Shown here piece after piece: positions 20,686-30,583 of a stretch of 64,000 nt of DNA; position 1 is the stretch's first letter, and every line of letters begins with the position of its first letter. A model generated the notes under the pieces. The model saw only the letters and a list, made by a program, of their open reading frames with translations, had not been told where the DNA came from and ran no database searches. This DNA comes from Austropuccinia psidii. Taxonomy: Eukaryota > Basidiomycota > Pucciniomycetes > Pucciniales > Sphaerophragmiaceae. Where the stretch lies: positions 1,523,501-1,587,500 of the forward strand of contig JALGQZ010000013.1 in the NCBI GenBank assembly GCA_023105745.1, in the 5' to 3' direction. The translations under genes were made by a program, and so were the position numbers.

Positions 20686-22684
20686 ATAATTATAATAAAT
20701 TATAATTATTCTATTATTGTTATAGTCACTGACAGTTATAGCAATAAGACTTGTAAAGCTCTTAATGAGACATTTACACGTGGAAATATGAATATTAACC
20801 ACTTATAAATAATATAAACATTATTTATAAAAGAATTATAACACACACTTTGCAGAAATCATTCTTATAGAATAAAATTCTATATAAAAAAACTAATACT
20901 AGATAAAAAAGATATAGAACTTTAGAGAAAACTTACTTATAATATTTATTTAATACAACAAGCTAAACAACAACAGTTATTATATTAAATAATGATTATA
21001 AGTTAAAAACACGCCTGAAATCAATAATTTTAAGGATAAAACAGCTTTTTATGATAAAATTTAAGATTAAAGAGTTTTTAAGGGCAATTTGTCGATCTTA
21101 AAAGATATTTAAGATGATAATTTTATAATATAAAATATATTATTGATGATTACAACAATAATCTGAATTTTATGACCTCAATTATTTAATTTACAATTAA
21201 TACGGAATAAAATAACTTAAGAATTACTTTAATAATAAGATTTTATAAATAATAAAGCTTTACCTGTTTAAATTTCTAATATGATTGGATTGATGATGAA
21301 TGATGGACAAAAACAGTGATGAAAAGACTCTTTTTATGTCTTCAGAGCAGCTCTCATAATTCATAATCAATATAGAGGGCGTGCTCAGGTCAAAACTGAA
21401 AAACAATACTAAAAAACAAAGTTCTCAACTTAAGGCAACTTGTTTTTAATTCCAATTTAAAGTTACAAGTGTTATTCTTAACTCCATGTAACTTTAATCC
21501 TCATTTAAACTAATTATTTTAAGTTTTTAACATAAATAAACTTATTTCTATTAAAGTTCATCAAATGAACAACTTAAAAATAGAGTTTCAAGCAGAAATC
21601 TCTTAAACTCAATTTTTAATTAATTTTTAAAGAAATCATAATTTTCTTTGAGCTTAATTAAAAGAGTAAATTTCCAGGCTAATTACCCAGGAAATTTATT
21701 TATAAAAGATACTTAAAATTTGATTTATATATAGATAATATGAAATATTAATCTGTGTGAAAATTTCAAGCAAATCCATTAAGATTTAGATTTTTAATGA
21801 ATTTTTGAATTTATTACTATTTTTCCATGTAAAATAGCAATACACACCAAACCTTAGCTTTTGATAAGGTTTTGATGCTTGTAAATTTAAAGTTTTAAGC
21901 TTATTTAAGGTTTTTAAGTTTTATTAAGCTTTGACAGTTCTTAAAACCTTGATTACAAGCCTGCATATTGGGATTTACCCTTTGGCAGCGTGGAATTCCT
22001 GTCCAAATTGGGATAAAACCAGTTTAAACCTTAAGGTTGGATCAAAGTCTAATCTTAAAGTTTAAAAAAGGTTGAAAATCCTCGAATACAGGTGGACAAC
22101 CTTAATTGAATCATTGCAGATCCAAAAAGTTGGGTACCCCAGCTCTATTTGGTATTTTTCCTTTGTCCCACCTTTTTGCGTGGATTTTGCCCTTTGATTT
22201 ATTTAAAGCCATACCATGGCTTTAAACCCTTTTAAATTGAGCTCACGCAGGATTTACATTCTGTATGGAAAATTCTTAGCCAATTCAGTAAATATACACC
22301 ACACCTCAATTTTAACTAAAATTTTGGTAAGTTTGCATTAACCTTATGCAACTTTAAATTTAAGCTTATCTAAGCTTAAATTTAACAATTTTAAAAAAAT
22401 GTTAAAAAGTTACATTAGTACTGTGAGATTCTTAAATCTTCTAATAACACAAGAAATAAGTGTTTTTGGGTATAACACCTTATGGATGTACCCTAGGTCA
22501 TTTTTGGTGTAGAATCCAAAAATGACATAATATTTATAACTTTGTTTATCCAAAAAAAGTTATACTTATTTTTTGTTATTTTTTATTTTAATTTCAACTA
22601 AAAAGTCTGTTTAAGACAAAATTAACTGTTTATAAAATCATTTGTGGCCTTATGGGTATGTTATGCATACCTCACAGGCTCACA

Positions 22685-23138
22685 AATATTGTCAGGTGTC
22701 TATACACCTTCTGGCAGTTCAGTTAGGCTCTTGAGATTTGGAAAGGCTACCAGTGTTATCCTAACCTCATTGATTGGTAATGGCGGCTACAAAATACCAT
22801 CCCAAACTAATTCCGCTACATGAATGGCACCTGTCACTTGCTGTCTCTAGTTAGTCAAGCTCCTCTGCTGTGATAGTACTCTATGGTTTATTGTTCAGCT
22901 AGCAGCATTGCAATGTTTATTTTCTTTGTTCTTCCACTAAGCCAAACTAGTAGTGCTACCTAAAGCATTGGACATGGTACTGTTGCATTTTTTTGGTGAA
23001 AGAGTCAAGCTGACTTGCTGATGTTGTCATAATGCTTATTTTCACTTAAGTGTTTGAATGAAGTGCAGCACTGTCATTCTTTTAAAACTGTATTCATTTT
23101 GTTAGCACTACCTCCTCCCATAGCTTTCATTGGATGTA
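22685..23138. other. Resumed element B non-coding region with moderate GC
   Basis: This continues the sequence interrupted at 18560. It opens with the hairpin AGGTGT-ctat-ACACCT at 22694-22709. No supported coding frame is present. Base composition is less AT-biased than the flanks. Confidence 0.4.
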
Positions 23139-23639
23139 ATGGAAGGCCAATTGGATTGGTTGGTTGTTTTCTGTCAAACATTGGTGTCGGAGGAGTATGG
23201 CTATCAAGACCTGCATCAATGGGTATTCCGCAGTTACGGCATGCAGTCTACTAGTGTGTTTAGAGTTTTTATTTTCTTTATCGGTCAAAGGCAGGCTGAA
23301 GCTGTCAAAACCCTTTAATTTCTCTTCTTATTTTTTTAGTTTCTGATTCTGCTATGCCCGATGGAGGAGCTTTTGAATCAGAAGCCATGGGCTTTGAATG
23401 TGATTGTGCAGCTGCCAGTGTTGCTGTCTGAAATACTGAATACAGCGGGGCAACAGCATTCTTCCAGAGCTGTATTACAACAGTTGATTTCTTTTCCTTC
23501 GCTTGATGTGGTGCTAACGCAAGATTTCCTTGCCCGTATTTCCGAGCTATTCAGTGAGACACCGCTCTTTATTCTTCCTTCAGTGCTTGAAAGGTTGTTT
23601 TCTATTCATCGCATCAGCACCACCTTGACCAGTAGCTGA
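23139..23639 (+). CDS. Possible two-exon gene or captured gene fragment, antisense to element B
   Basis: Candidate exon 1 (23139-23255) starts at ATG with G at -3 and +4 and reads MEGQLDWLVVFCQ...HQWVFRSYGMQ. Candidate intron 23256-23339 (84 nt) has GT...TTTTTTTAG ends and a length divisible by three. Exon 2 (23340-23639) continues in the same frame with MEELLNQKPWALN... to TGA. The spliced product would be 138 residues, leucine-rich and probably helical. The DNA here is visibly GC-richer than the surrounding element. The donor GTGTTT is weak. I recognise no family. It may equally be a chance frame or the relic of a captured host gene. Confidence 0.3.
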
Positions 23640-25121
23640 TAAGAAGGAGTTTGAGTGCTTTGTCAGAATTCTAAGCCATGCATGGCTTATTCAATTAAAC
23701 TTAGGTACGGTATTGGTAAGCTTTGTTGATATACGCTATGATATTTGGAAGCACAGTATGATTAGTCTACATTGCTCTGTTAAGTTGGAATTAGTATGCC
23801 AGGGTTTTGACCATGACTATAAATAGCCCTCCCTTCTTTGAGCATTTGTTTGCTTTCCTTCCAGTTCTGTTTTTTTGGGTTTTTTTATAAAAAAAATTGT
23901 GATTTTGGATAGAAATACAGCAAATATTTGAGTGATTCAAACCAAACCTGGTTTCATCTTGTTGTCATCAGCTTTATTGATTGAATTTCAAGGTCGTATA
24001 ATGTAACTTCTACAATTGTAGCTCAAGAAATAGACCTTAAGAACACCTCCGCCTCATCATTTTTTTTAGCTTGAAGAATGTCTAGTAAGCTCATTTGCAA
24101 ATATGAGCGTATTTGCGGATTTGAGAGCTAGAGGTTTGTGTTGTTCTGTGTATTTCTGATTTAGGGCTGTATCAAGTATTTGTTGATGATACCTTCATCT
24201 CCTGATACTAAAGAAAATAAAGCAAGCTTTTTTCCTGCATCTCCTACAAAAAAATAACACATGATATAAATTAAACATTAAGTCTGATTTTTTAATTGAA
24301 TCGTAAATTTCCAAAGAAAGAAGAATGAGATAAAATAAGCAAATAGAATTATAATAAAAAAGAAATCAGTAATTAATTTTTGCTTTATCAAACAAACTAG
24401 ATATATAGCATTTTATTAGCATTTTTTAGAATTTGTTTAGGAAAAAATAACCAAATTTATCTAGGATGTACTTCAATTCAATTGAATTTTTATTGAATAA
24501 ATAAGAAACAAATAAGGTTAAAGTAAGCTAATAATAATTTTGAAGTTATATTCTATAGTAAACCTCAATGATGTTTATAAAAAATGTTTTATGTTCTTAG
24601 AAAATATAAATATACTGGTTTGCTAAATATGTTTAATATTTAAAACATTAAACCTGAATAATATCCAAGGCATTTGGATATTAATATATGTTGTTTCACT
24701 GATGATATAGGGATTTGACATTCAATATCATGTAAGTTGTCCTTATTATTATTCTCACCTAAAGTGATATTTTTTTTGATCTTGAGGAAAACAAACATAG
24801 CTATAATAAATAGTGTCAATATCAGGTAGGCCTATATTTTACTTCCTCTTAAGCTTATGATATAAAGCTTATTTTTAAATTTTGAATTATTTTTTTTATG
24901 TCCTGTCTCTTTCTTTCTTTTTTATAAAGAGAAGATCAAAATCAAAAGAGGAAAGATAAAAGTAGTAAAAAGATGGAAAATGGAAGAAATAAAATGATAA
25001 TAAAATGGAAATAGGATGAATCAAAGAATTGGGAACTTAGCAGGTGAGATTTATTTCAATTCCTTTGACCAAGTATTTTCTTTACTAATTCTTGTTTGGT
25101 AATTTTACCTCCCCTACCTTG
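23640..25121. other. Non-coding, AT-rich stretch of element B
   Basis: No gene is seen. Notable words are the perfect 18-bp palindrome TAAGCCATGCATGGCTTA near 23672, a TATA-like TATAAATA on the + strand at 23818-23825 with a pyrimidine-rich stretch after it, and long A/T-rich DNA from 24240 on. No frame follows the TATA-like word. Confidence 0.4.
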
Positions 25122-25742
25122 TTATTTTTTGAGAGGTTTGAAAAAGTATTTTTGGCAGAAGTATGTCCAATCCTCTATATAAATTTTAGTTGCACCACCT
25201 CTAAGGCTGAATATTGCTGGTATAAGTGTTTCTTCCCAATGAAAATCCCATGTGGCATTTTTTACAATATAATCTCTTGAGATCTTGCTTATTTTTCCAT
25301 TTTCAATTTCAAAATCCTGGAGTTTGAACCAGACTTGGCATTCTCAGGTTCTCCAAAATAACGATTTCCTGAGGTGTTCATCCATGTGGAATATTTCATT
25401 CCAGTATGCGTTTCCAAGGTTTCCTTCAATTCCATCCCAGGTCAGCAACTCCAGGAATTCATATTTTGTAAGGTTGAATCCAGGTAATTCTCTCCATGGA
25501 TGAGTAATGACAGTTTCTGATGGTGATTTTTCTTTCTCAAAAATGTCCTCAAACTCCATATATGGAAGGATTATTGTGGAAATATCTGGACATGGTTCTG
25601 GTTTTGTTTGCAAGAACCATTCAGGATATTCAATTTCTTGTTGGGGATTATTGGAATTGGCCCAGGCTTCTTTTTCTTCTATCAAACTGATATCTTTTTC
25701 CATTGACCAAGGATTTTCTTCAGGTAACGGCCATGTCTCCAT
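25122..25742 (-). pseudogene. Element B accessory ORF 3, a paralogue of the Gag-Pro C-terminal module (one stop)
   Basis: ATG 25740-25742 (A at -3, G at +4) opens a 206-codon frame ending at TAA 25122-25124, broken once by TGA at 25344-25346. The N-terminal half is acidic and Trp/Pro rich. The middle reads LPYMEFEDIF ... NLTKYEFLELLTWDGIEGNL ... YWNEIFHM. This matches the module at 26651-27469 (LPYIPFEDIY ... NLNKIQFLELLTEEGIKGNL ... WDEIFEM). After the stop the frame continues with DYIVKNATWDFHWEE. No known domain is recognised. It lies between the accessory ORF 2 hairpins and the long non-coding region. Confidence 0.6.
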
Positions 25743-25889
25743 TTTGTAGGATTTGGTGGGTTTGAAAGTGTCAAAAGGTAATAAGATTTGAAAATTTTAT
25801 CAAGTTTATTTATGAAAAATAGTTTGAGGGTAGGTTTAATGGTTTTTGGATGAGAATTTTGGGGAAGAATTTGGTTATTCCTCTTTGAT

Positions 25890-26105
25890 AAGGCAGGAGG
25901 TCACTGCCTTGTGATCTTATGGTTAGTTGTTTTTTTTTCTTGATGAGTGAAATTATTGATTTGAGTTGATAAGAATTGATTTTCCTCTTTGATAAGGCAG
26001 GAGGTCACTTCCTAGTGATGATTGGGTTTTAGTGAAGAAAATTGGTGATTTTGGTTGCTAAGAAATGATTTTCCTCTTTGATAAGGAAGGAGGTCACTGC
26101 CTAGT
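25890..26105. repeat. Three intercistronic hairpins between accessory ORFs 2 and 3
   Basis: Copies near 25890, 25993 and 26081 share TTCCTCTTTGATAAGG followed by CAGGAGGTCACTGCC or close variants. The first forms AAGGCAG-gaggtca-CTGCCTT. The other two have one arm altered (GGCAG with CTTCC, GGAAG with CTGCC), so pairing is weakened rather than compensated. A fourth related copy is at 26535. Confidence 0.6.
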
Positions 26106-26137
26106 GATGAATCAAGTTTAAATCTGACTATTTTGTT

Positions 26138-26443
26138 TTATTTTTGACTTTTAGAGCTGTTATGTGTCTTAAAGATGGGCCTTGATGGTTTGAAATTTAA
26201 TTGGTCCATTAATTCTTGAGTAATTTGATCATTGGTTTTGTCAGAAACCTCCAAAACTTTCAGCAATTCCTTGATTTCTTCAATTTCTTCGTTTCTTGAT
26301 ATTGATGAAGTATCCTTAAAGTGCCAAAGGTTCTCTTTATTGAAATCTTCATCTTCTGGTGACCAATGAAGTTCTTCATTGATAATTTGGTCTTCTTTTA
26401 TTAATTCTTCCCCATAGGATCCAAAAATTAGTGAATTGGCCAT
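26138..26443 (-). CDS. Element B accessory ORF 2, small acidic protein (intact)
   Basis: An uninterrupted 101-residue frame with ATG at 26441-26443 in a near-ideal context (CACCATGGC). It is strongly acidic (runs such as EELHWSPEDEDFNKEN and RNEEIEEIKELLKVLEV), with a likely helical or coiled-coil middle and a basic tail ending SSKSQK. It is flanked on both sides by the GGCAG/CTGCC hairpins. A CTTACAG word about 28 bp upstream could act as a splice acceptor for a subgenomic message, but this is only inferred. No family was recognised. It is the only element B frame here without a stop. Confidence 0.55.
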   Translation of the reverse strand: MANSLIFGSYGEELIKEDQIINEELHWSPEDEDFNKENLWHFKDTSSISRNEEIEEIKELLKVLEVSDKTNDQITQELMDQLNFKPSRPIFKTHNSSKSQK

Positions 26444-26534
26444 GGTGGAGGTGATTGATATATTTCTGTAAGTTTTTTTTGTTTTGTTTTGTTAATGTTT
26501 AGGGAATAATTTTTTGATGAATTTCTTTTTTGTT

Positions 26535-26554
26535 AAGGCAGTAAGTCACTGCCT
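26535..26554. repeat. Intercistronic hairpin between Gag-Pro and accessory ORF 2
   Basis: AAGGCAGTAAGTCACTGCCT has a perfect stem AGGCAGT/ACTGCCT. It is the best-paired member of the family found at 25890-26105. Confidence 0.6.
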
Positions 26555-26650
26555 CTTTTTAGAGAAAGTGAAAAAAAAGAAACTAATGATACATTGTATG
26601 GATGATACTGGTACATTTTGGAGAAAAAATCTAGATTTTGTTGATTTTAT

Positions 26651-27469
26651 TCAAAGTTGAGCTCCCCCAAGTCGGAAAGGTGAGTGTCTGTTGAGTAACC
26701 TGGCCAAAATCAGGTCTTTGAGGGCTTCCACAAAGCTATTTCTTTCCTCAATTTCTGGTTCTGATGGAAATTCTGACCACCATAAGTCTTCATCAATGAA
26801 TATATATCCATCTCCAACCCATTTCAATTCTCCAGTTTGGTATGTTGATCCATTTAATCCAAGGTACCACTGGGCCCAAATTTGATTGAAGTAAAGTCCT
26901 CTTCTTGGTAGTTTGGCCATTTCAAATATTTCATCCCATCATTTATTCTCAAGGTTACCTTTAATTCCCTCTTCAGTTAACAGTTCTAGGAATTGGATTT
27001 TGTTCAAGTTTGCTGCTGGAAGTTGACATAAATATTTATCTTCACATAAAATTTCTTGAGCTTCATCCCCATAAATATCTTCAAAAGGGATATATGGCAA
27101 GTAAATGTAGTTGTATTCATTTTCTAGGATGGATTCTGTTTCATCATCTTCATTGGGAGGTTTCTGGATGAATTGAGGGCTTTCCAGTTGCCATTCATAA
27201 GGTTCTTCTTGGTTGTTCAATGGTCTGTCCAAGAAGTTGATATGGTATGTGTCTTTTAAATTTTTGTCTCTTTCTTCCATAATTTTGAGGTCTTTTTTAT
27301 TGTCATTTATAATTTCTTCATCTGAGAGCTCATTATGTTCACTGAATCTGACTTTCTTCTTTTTGGGTTTAGATTTGACAGGGTTTCCATGTATTTTCTC
27401 ATTTCCATCCACCAAAATTTGGATTGTTTCTTTATTATTGTTAATGGGCTTGTAACTTATGTTGGGTAA
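26651..27469 (-). pseudogene. Element B Gag-Pro C-terminal module
   Basis: This is in the same frame as the protease segment, after the stop at 27470-27472. A basic stretch (KSKPKKKKVRFSEH) leads into an acidic region, then LPYIPFEDIY, NLNKIQFLELLTEEGIKGNL, a TGA at 26939-26941, and WDEIFEM followed by a Trp-rich tail (GQWYLGLNGS-like, DEDLWWSEFP) ending at 26651. The continuous frame across 28045-26651 suggests these pieces were once the C-terminus of one Gag-Pro polyprotein. No annotated domain is recognised. It is paralogous to accessory ORF 3. Confidence 0.6.
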
Positions 27470-28110
27470 TTAATCTTCAGAGGTTGAGTCTTCAAGTTTT
27501 CTTTTGAGATTTCTTGGCCATTTGTTATTTTGTAAATATTGGCCAAATGTATCACTTTTTGGAGATATGGATAGATCTTGGGTCTTCTGGGTCAAATTTT
27601 CCATGGTATTGTCTCTTTTTGCATTTTCCAGCTTTTTTCCTGGGGTATTACTGACAAATTTTGCCATATTGCATAAATACATTCCTCTAGGTGGACCATT
27701 TTGCCATCCAAGTGCTTGAGGTTTGCATATTGGCATGCATAATCTTCTTCCATCAGGTTCTTGATAGCTCAGTATTTCTCCTTGTTTGTGAGAAAATTCC
27801 AGCCTAATGTTATTGTCTGCCAATAAAGGTCTTCCAAGTACTGAATGGACAGATCCTTTTGCAATGAAAAAGTGAATTTGAGTTTCTTCACCTGAAGCCA
27901 AAATTATTGGAGTAAATTCTGATAGTGCAACCAATGAAGTGGTATGCCCTCCAATACCTCTGAGGTTCATGTTAAGATTTCTTGTTGTTAGTGAGGCTTT
28001 TATTGCTATTTATTCTGGTATGATATTTAGTTCTGCACCAGTTTCCACCAATACTTTGATAGGATATTCTTCCTTTCCACTGAAGATTTCCATAAATCCC
28101 AAAGGACAGG
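27470..28110 (-). pseudogene. Element B aspartic protease region
   Basis: A retropepsin-like segment reads KVLVETGAELNIIPE, then after a TAA at 28010-28012 NLRGIGGHTTSL, FFIAKGSVHSVLGRPLLADNNI and GEILSYQEPDGRRL. The ILGRP/LADN-type motif and the xTGAxxN active-site loop support a protease. The catalytic Asp codon of the DTG/DSG triplet is GAA (Glu) at 28043-28045, which should abolish activity. The segment ends at TAA 27470-27472. It would process the Gag and Pol polyproteins. Confidence 0.7.
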
Positions 28111-30483
28111 CATAATGAATCTTGGGCTTTGGTATTTCTTTGAATCCAAATGATAATAGTCTTTCTTGAAGATCCATTTAGTTGAGTGATTTAATTTTCT
28201 CCTTGTCTTTTTATTATAATTCCTGTAATTTATGGACAAAATTGGGTGACATCCTCAAAGTTTCTTCAATGGTGAGATTGATCTTTTGTTGCATAATTTT
28301 CTTGATAATTTTGTCAATTTCCTGCTCTCCTTCTACTTGTTTCTTTGGAGGTTTTCCAGATTTCTTTTCTTCCTTGGGAATTTCTTCATCTTCATTCTTA
28401 TTGGCAATATTCTCACTTTCCTCATCAGGTTGGTCTGGTTTTGGAATATTTGAATTTTGAAATTTGGTAGGAATTATTCTTTGGCTCTTGACTTTGGCAT
28501 TGTCTTTCCATTCCTTGCTTGGTCTGTCTTAATCCAATGTGTGATTCAAATGGGTCATTGGCTGAGGAAATGGTAGGTGGTTTCCAATTTGACCAATCTT
28601 CAACATGTGCTATAGAGGTTGTTTTATCTTATGACTTCTTTTCACTGGGCTTAACCTCTTCTTCTAATTTTGGTTTTACATTTGTTTTATCCATGAATAT
28701 TTTGTTGAGTTCTGCTTGTTCTTTTTCAAAGGCCCTGACTATGTCTGTGGCACTTTCATTTCCTTCCATAGGTACTCTCTGATAGTTGGGGAAGAGGTAA
28801 GATGCTCCTTGGGTTCTGAAAATTCTTCTGTCCAAATCTTCAGCAAGGTGAGTGCATCTAGTGGCTGAATGGCCTTCTTCCTTGCAGTAAGCACATTTTA
28901 ATGGTGGTCTTGGAGCCATTTTAGCTGGTATGTATGGTTGGTAACTGGATGAAAATGGTGGTAAAGGATTCCTTGGCCTATATGGCTGGCTATTTTGAGG
29001 TAATCTTTTCTCTTGATTATTGTTCCAATTCCTTCTTGGTGGATTAACTGATTCTGAAAGGGTTTTAAGTTGATTTAAAACTTCTTTAACTGATTCTTTT
29101 CCCTTGTTTCTTGGTTGAGGTTCTGGTTGTGGGGGATTTTTGAGCTTGTGGGTGAGTTCTTTTACTTGTTTTAAAGCTTCATCCCAGCTTTCATCCTCAA
29201 ATCTTGTTTTCTTTTCTGTAGGTTTTGGTTTAGAGAATTCTTTTTGTTGTATCAGAACCTTGGCCTCCAAGTCTTGTTCAATGTATAATTTCAAAATATC
29301 CAAGCTTGGAATGATGTAACCTCCATCCAAGGCTTGAACAATAGCTCTGTCTTTAATCATTTCTTTGTAAATTGACTTTTGAACACTAGTGGAAAGGCTG
29401 GCCAATATCTCCTGGTTATGATTGATGTCACCTTGAATATACTGATATCTTTTGAGGTAAGTGATGATTGCTTCATATTCCCCAATGAATTTTCTGTATT
29501 GAGTCATGTTTCTTATTCAATCTTCTTGTTGAGTTTTTGTGAATAAATCAGTGATTGATGATAATCTGTATCTTCTTTCAGGTGAGACTGTTCCCCATCT
29601 TCTTTTCATATCCACTTTCAATTGATCCCAATCAGCTGTTTCATATCCTGGCATTCCTTCAATATGATAACTGATTTCTTCATCTTTTGTCCAAAATGCT
29701 GTTTGTCTTGCAATGTCTCTTCCACTTGCTCCTTCAATTTCTGCAATATTTTTAACTTTCTTGATGAATCTTTCAACATCCTTTCCATCAAGCCACAGAT
29801 TATAGTCCTTGGCTCTAATTTTTACTATTGGAGTAGTACTTCTTGGAATGTCTTGATGTGATGGAGTTTGGATTTGAGCAGAAATGTTTACTCTTCTTGT
29901 TAAAGTACTTGGTCTTTGTTCTGTATAAGTTGTTGATGTGGCCATAGGTCTTGGATAAGGTGAAGGTGATCCACGCTGCCTGAATGATCTTGGAAGGGTG
30001 GTTTGTTCTTCAAGTGGGCTATTTTGTGGAGTATAACTTGATGATTTATTTCTTCCTTCCTTTTTGATTAGTGCTAGTAATTCTGCTTGCATTTTTAGCA
30101 TCTTCTGCTGAAGACATTTCTTCCTTTCCTTCAACAGTCTCTTCATTAAGGTTTTCTTCCTGTATTTCTTCAATACTACCAGGTAATTTTGATGATGAAT
30201 GTTTATCCATTTTTGATTTATTTATTTCTTCCTTTGATTTTGGTGTTGAGTTATTGATTTTATTTCTTTCAAGGAGATCAAGGAAGAATTTCTCCACAAC
30301 CTTCAAGTCCCTTTTATTGGTTCTAGGTGTTGCAATTGGGAAATTGGAATATTTATATGTTTCCTCCCCTAGTTCTGTTTCTTGCTTTGGTGGATAATAG
30401 TAATGGTCAGAGTGAGTTGATGATTGTACTTCCTGAGATGATGGTTTTGGCTGATTTTGATTATTTGACTCCAGTTTTTGTTA
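28111..30483 (-). pseudogene. Element B Gag
   Basis: The readable order is: a Gln/Ser-rich N-terminus without an ATG directly after a TAA near 30484; a charged region; a frameshift near 30090; a Ser/Pro linker; the capsid-like region DYNLWLDGKDVERFIKKV ... SYHIEGMPGYETADWDQL; a TGA at 29517-29519; more helical capsid; a basic/Pro linker; and the zinc knuckle CAYCKEEGHSATRC (C-x2-C-x4-H-x4-C) near 28860-28900. Frameshifts near 28620 and 28500 and a double stop near 28217 follow. Gag packages element RNA. At about 790 codons it is long for a fungal Gag. Confidence 0.75.
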
Positions 30484-30565
30484 AAAAAAGTATTCTTAGA
30501 GTAGTTAAGAATCTTATAATTAATTGTAATTTAATTGATTTTTTATTGAAGTTGAGGTTGTCTGC

Positions 30566-30581
30566 CACTGTTGGGACACCA
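30566..30581 (-). other. Element B primer binding site
   Basis: On the minus strand, two bases after the 5' LTR end CCCACA, TGGTGTCCCAACAGTG begins with the TGG expected to pair with a tRNA CCA tail. The tRNA was not identified. Confidence 0.6.
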
Positions 30582-30583
30582 GA

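Larger units (their letters stand above)
18560..22684 (-). mobile_element. Solo LTR, family R, reverse orientation (copy R3), carrying a nested foldback element
   Basis: On the minus strand it starts TGTGAGCCTGTGAGG at 22684 and ends at 18560, where the + strand reads TGTAAGG. Both ends match R1: the terminal region near 18560-18680 mirrors the R1 3' end, and the start mirrors ATACCCA...GGCCACAA. Perfect 5-bp duplications AATAT flank it (18555-18559 and 22685-22689). Removing the nested 18731-20685 element and its 5-bp duplication leaves an LTR of about 2.16 kb. No coding sequence or priming sites adjoin it, so it is a solo LTR inside element B. Confidence 0.8.

Noticed and set aside
23818..23825. 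TATA-box promoter on the + strand
   Set aside because: No open frame or recognisable RNA gene follows. TATAAATA is expected by chance in DNA this AT-rich.
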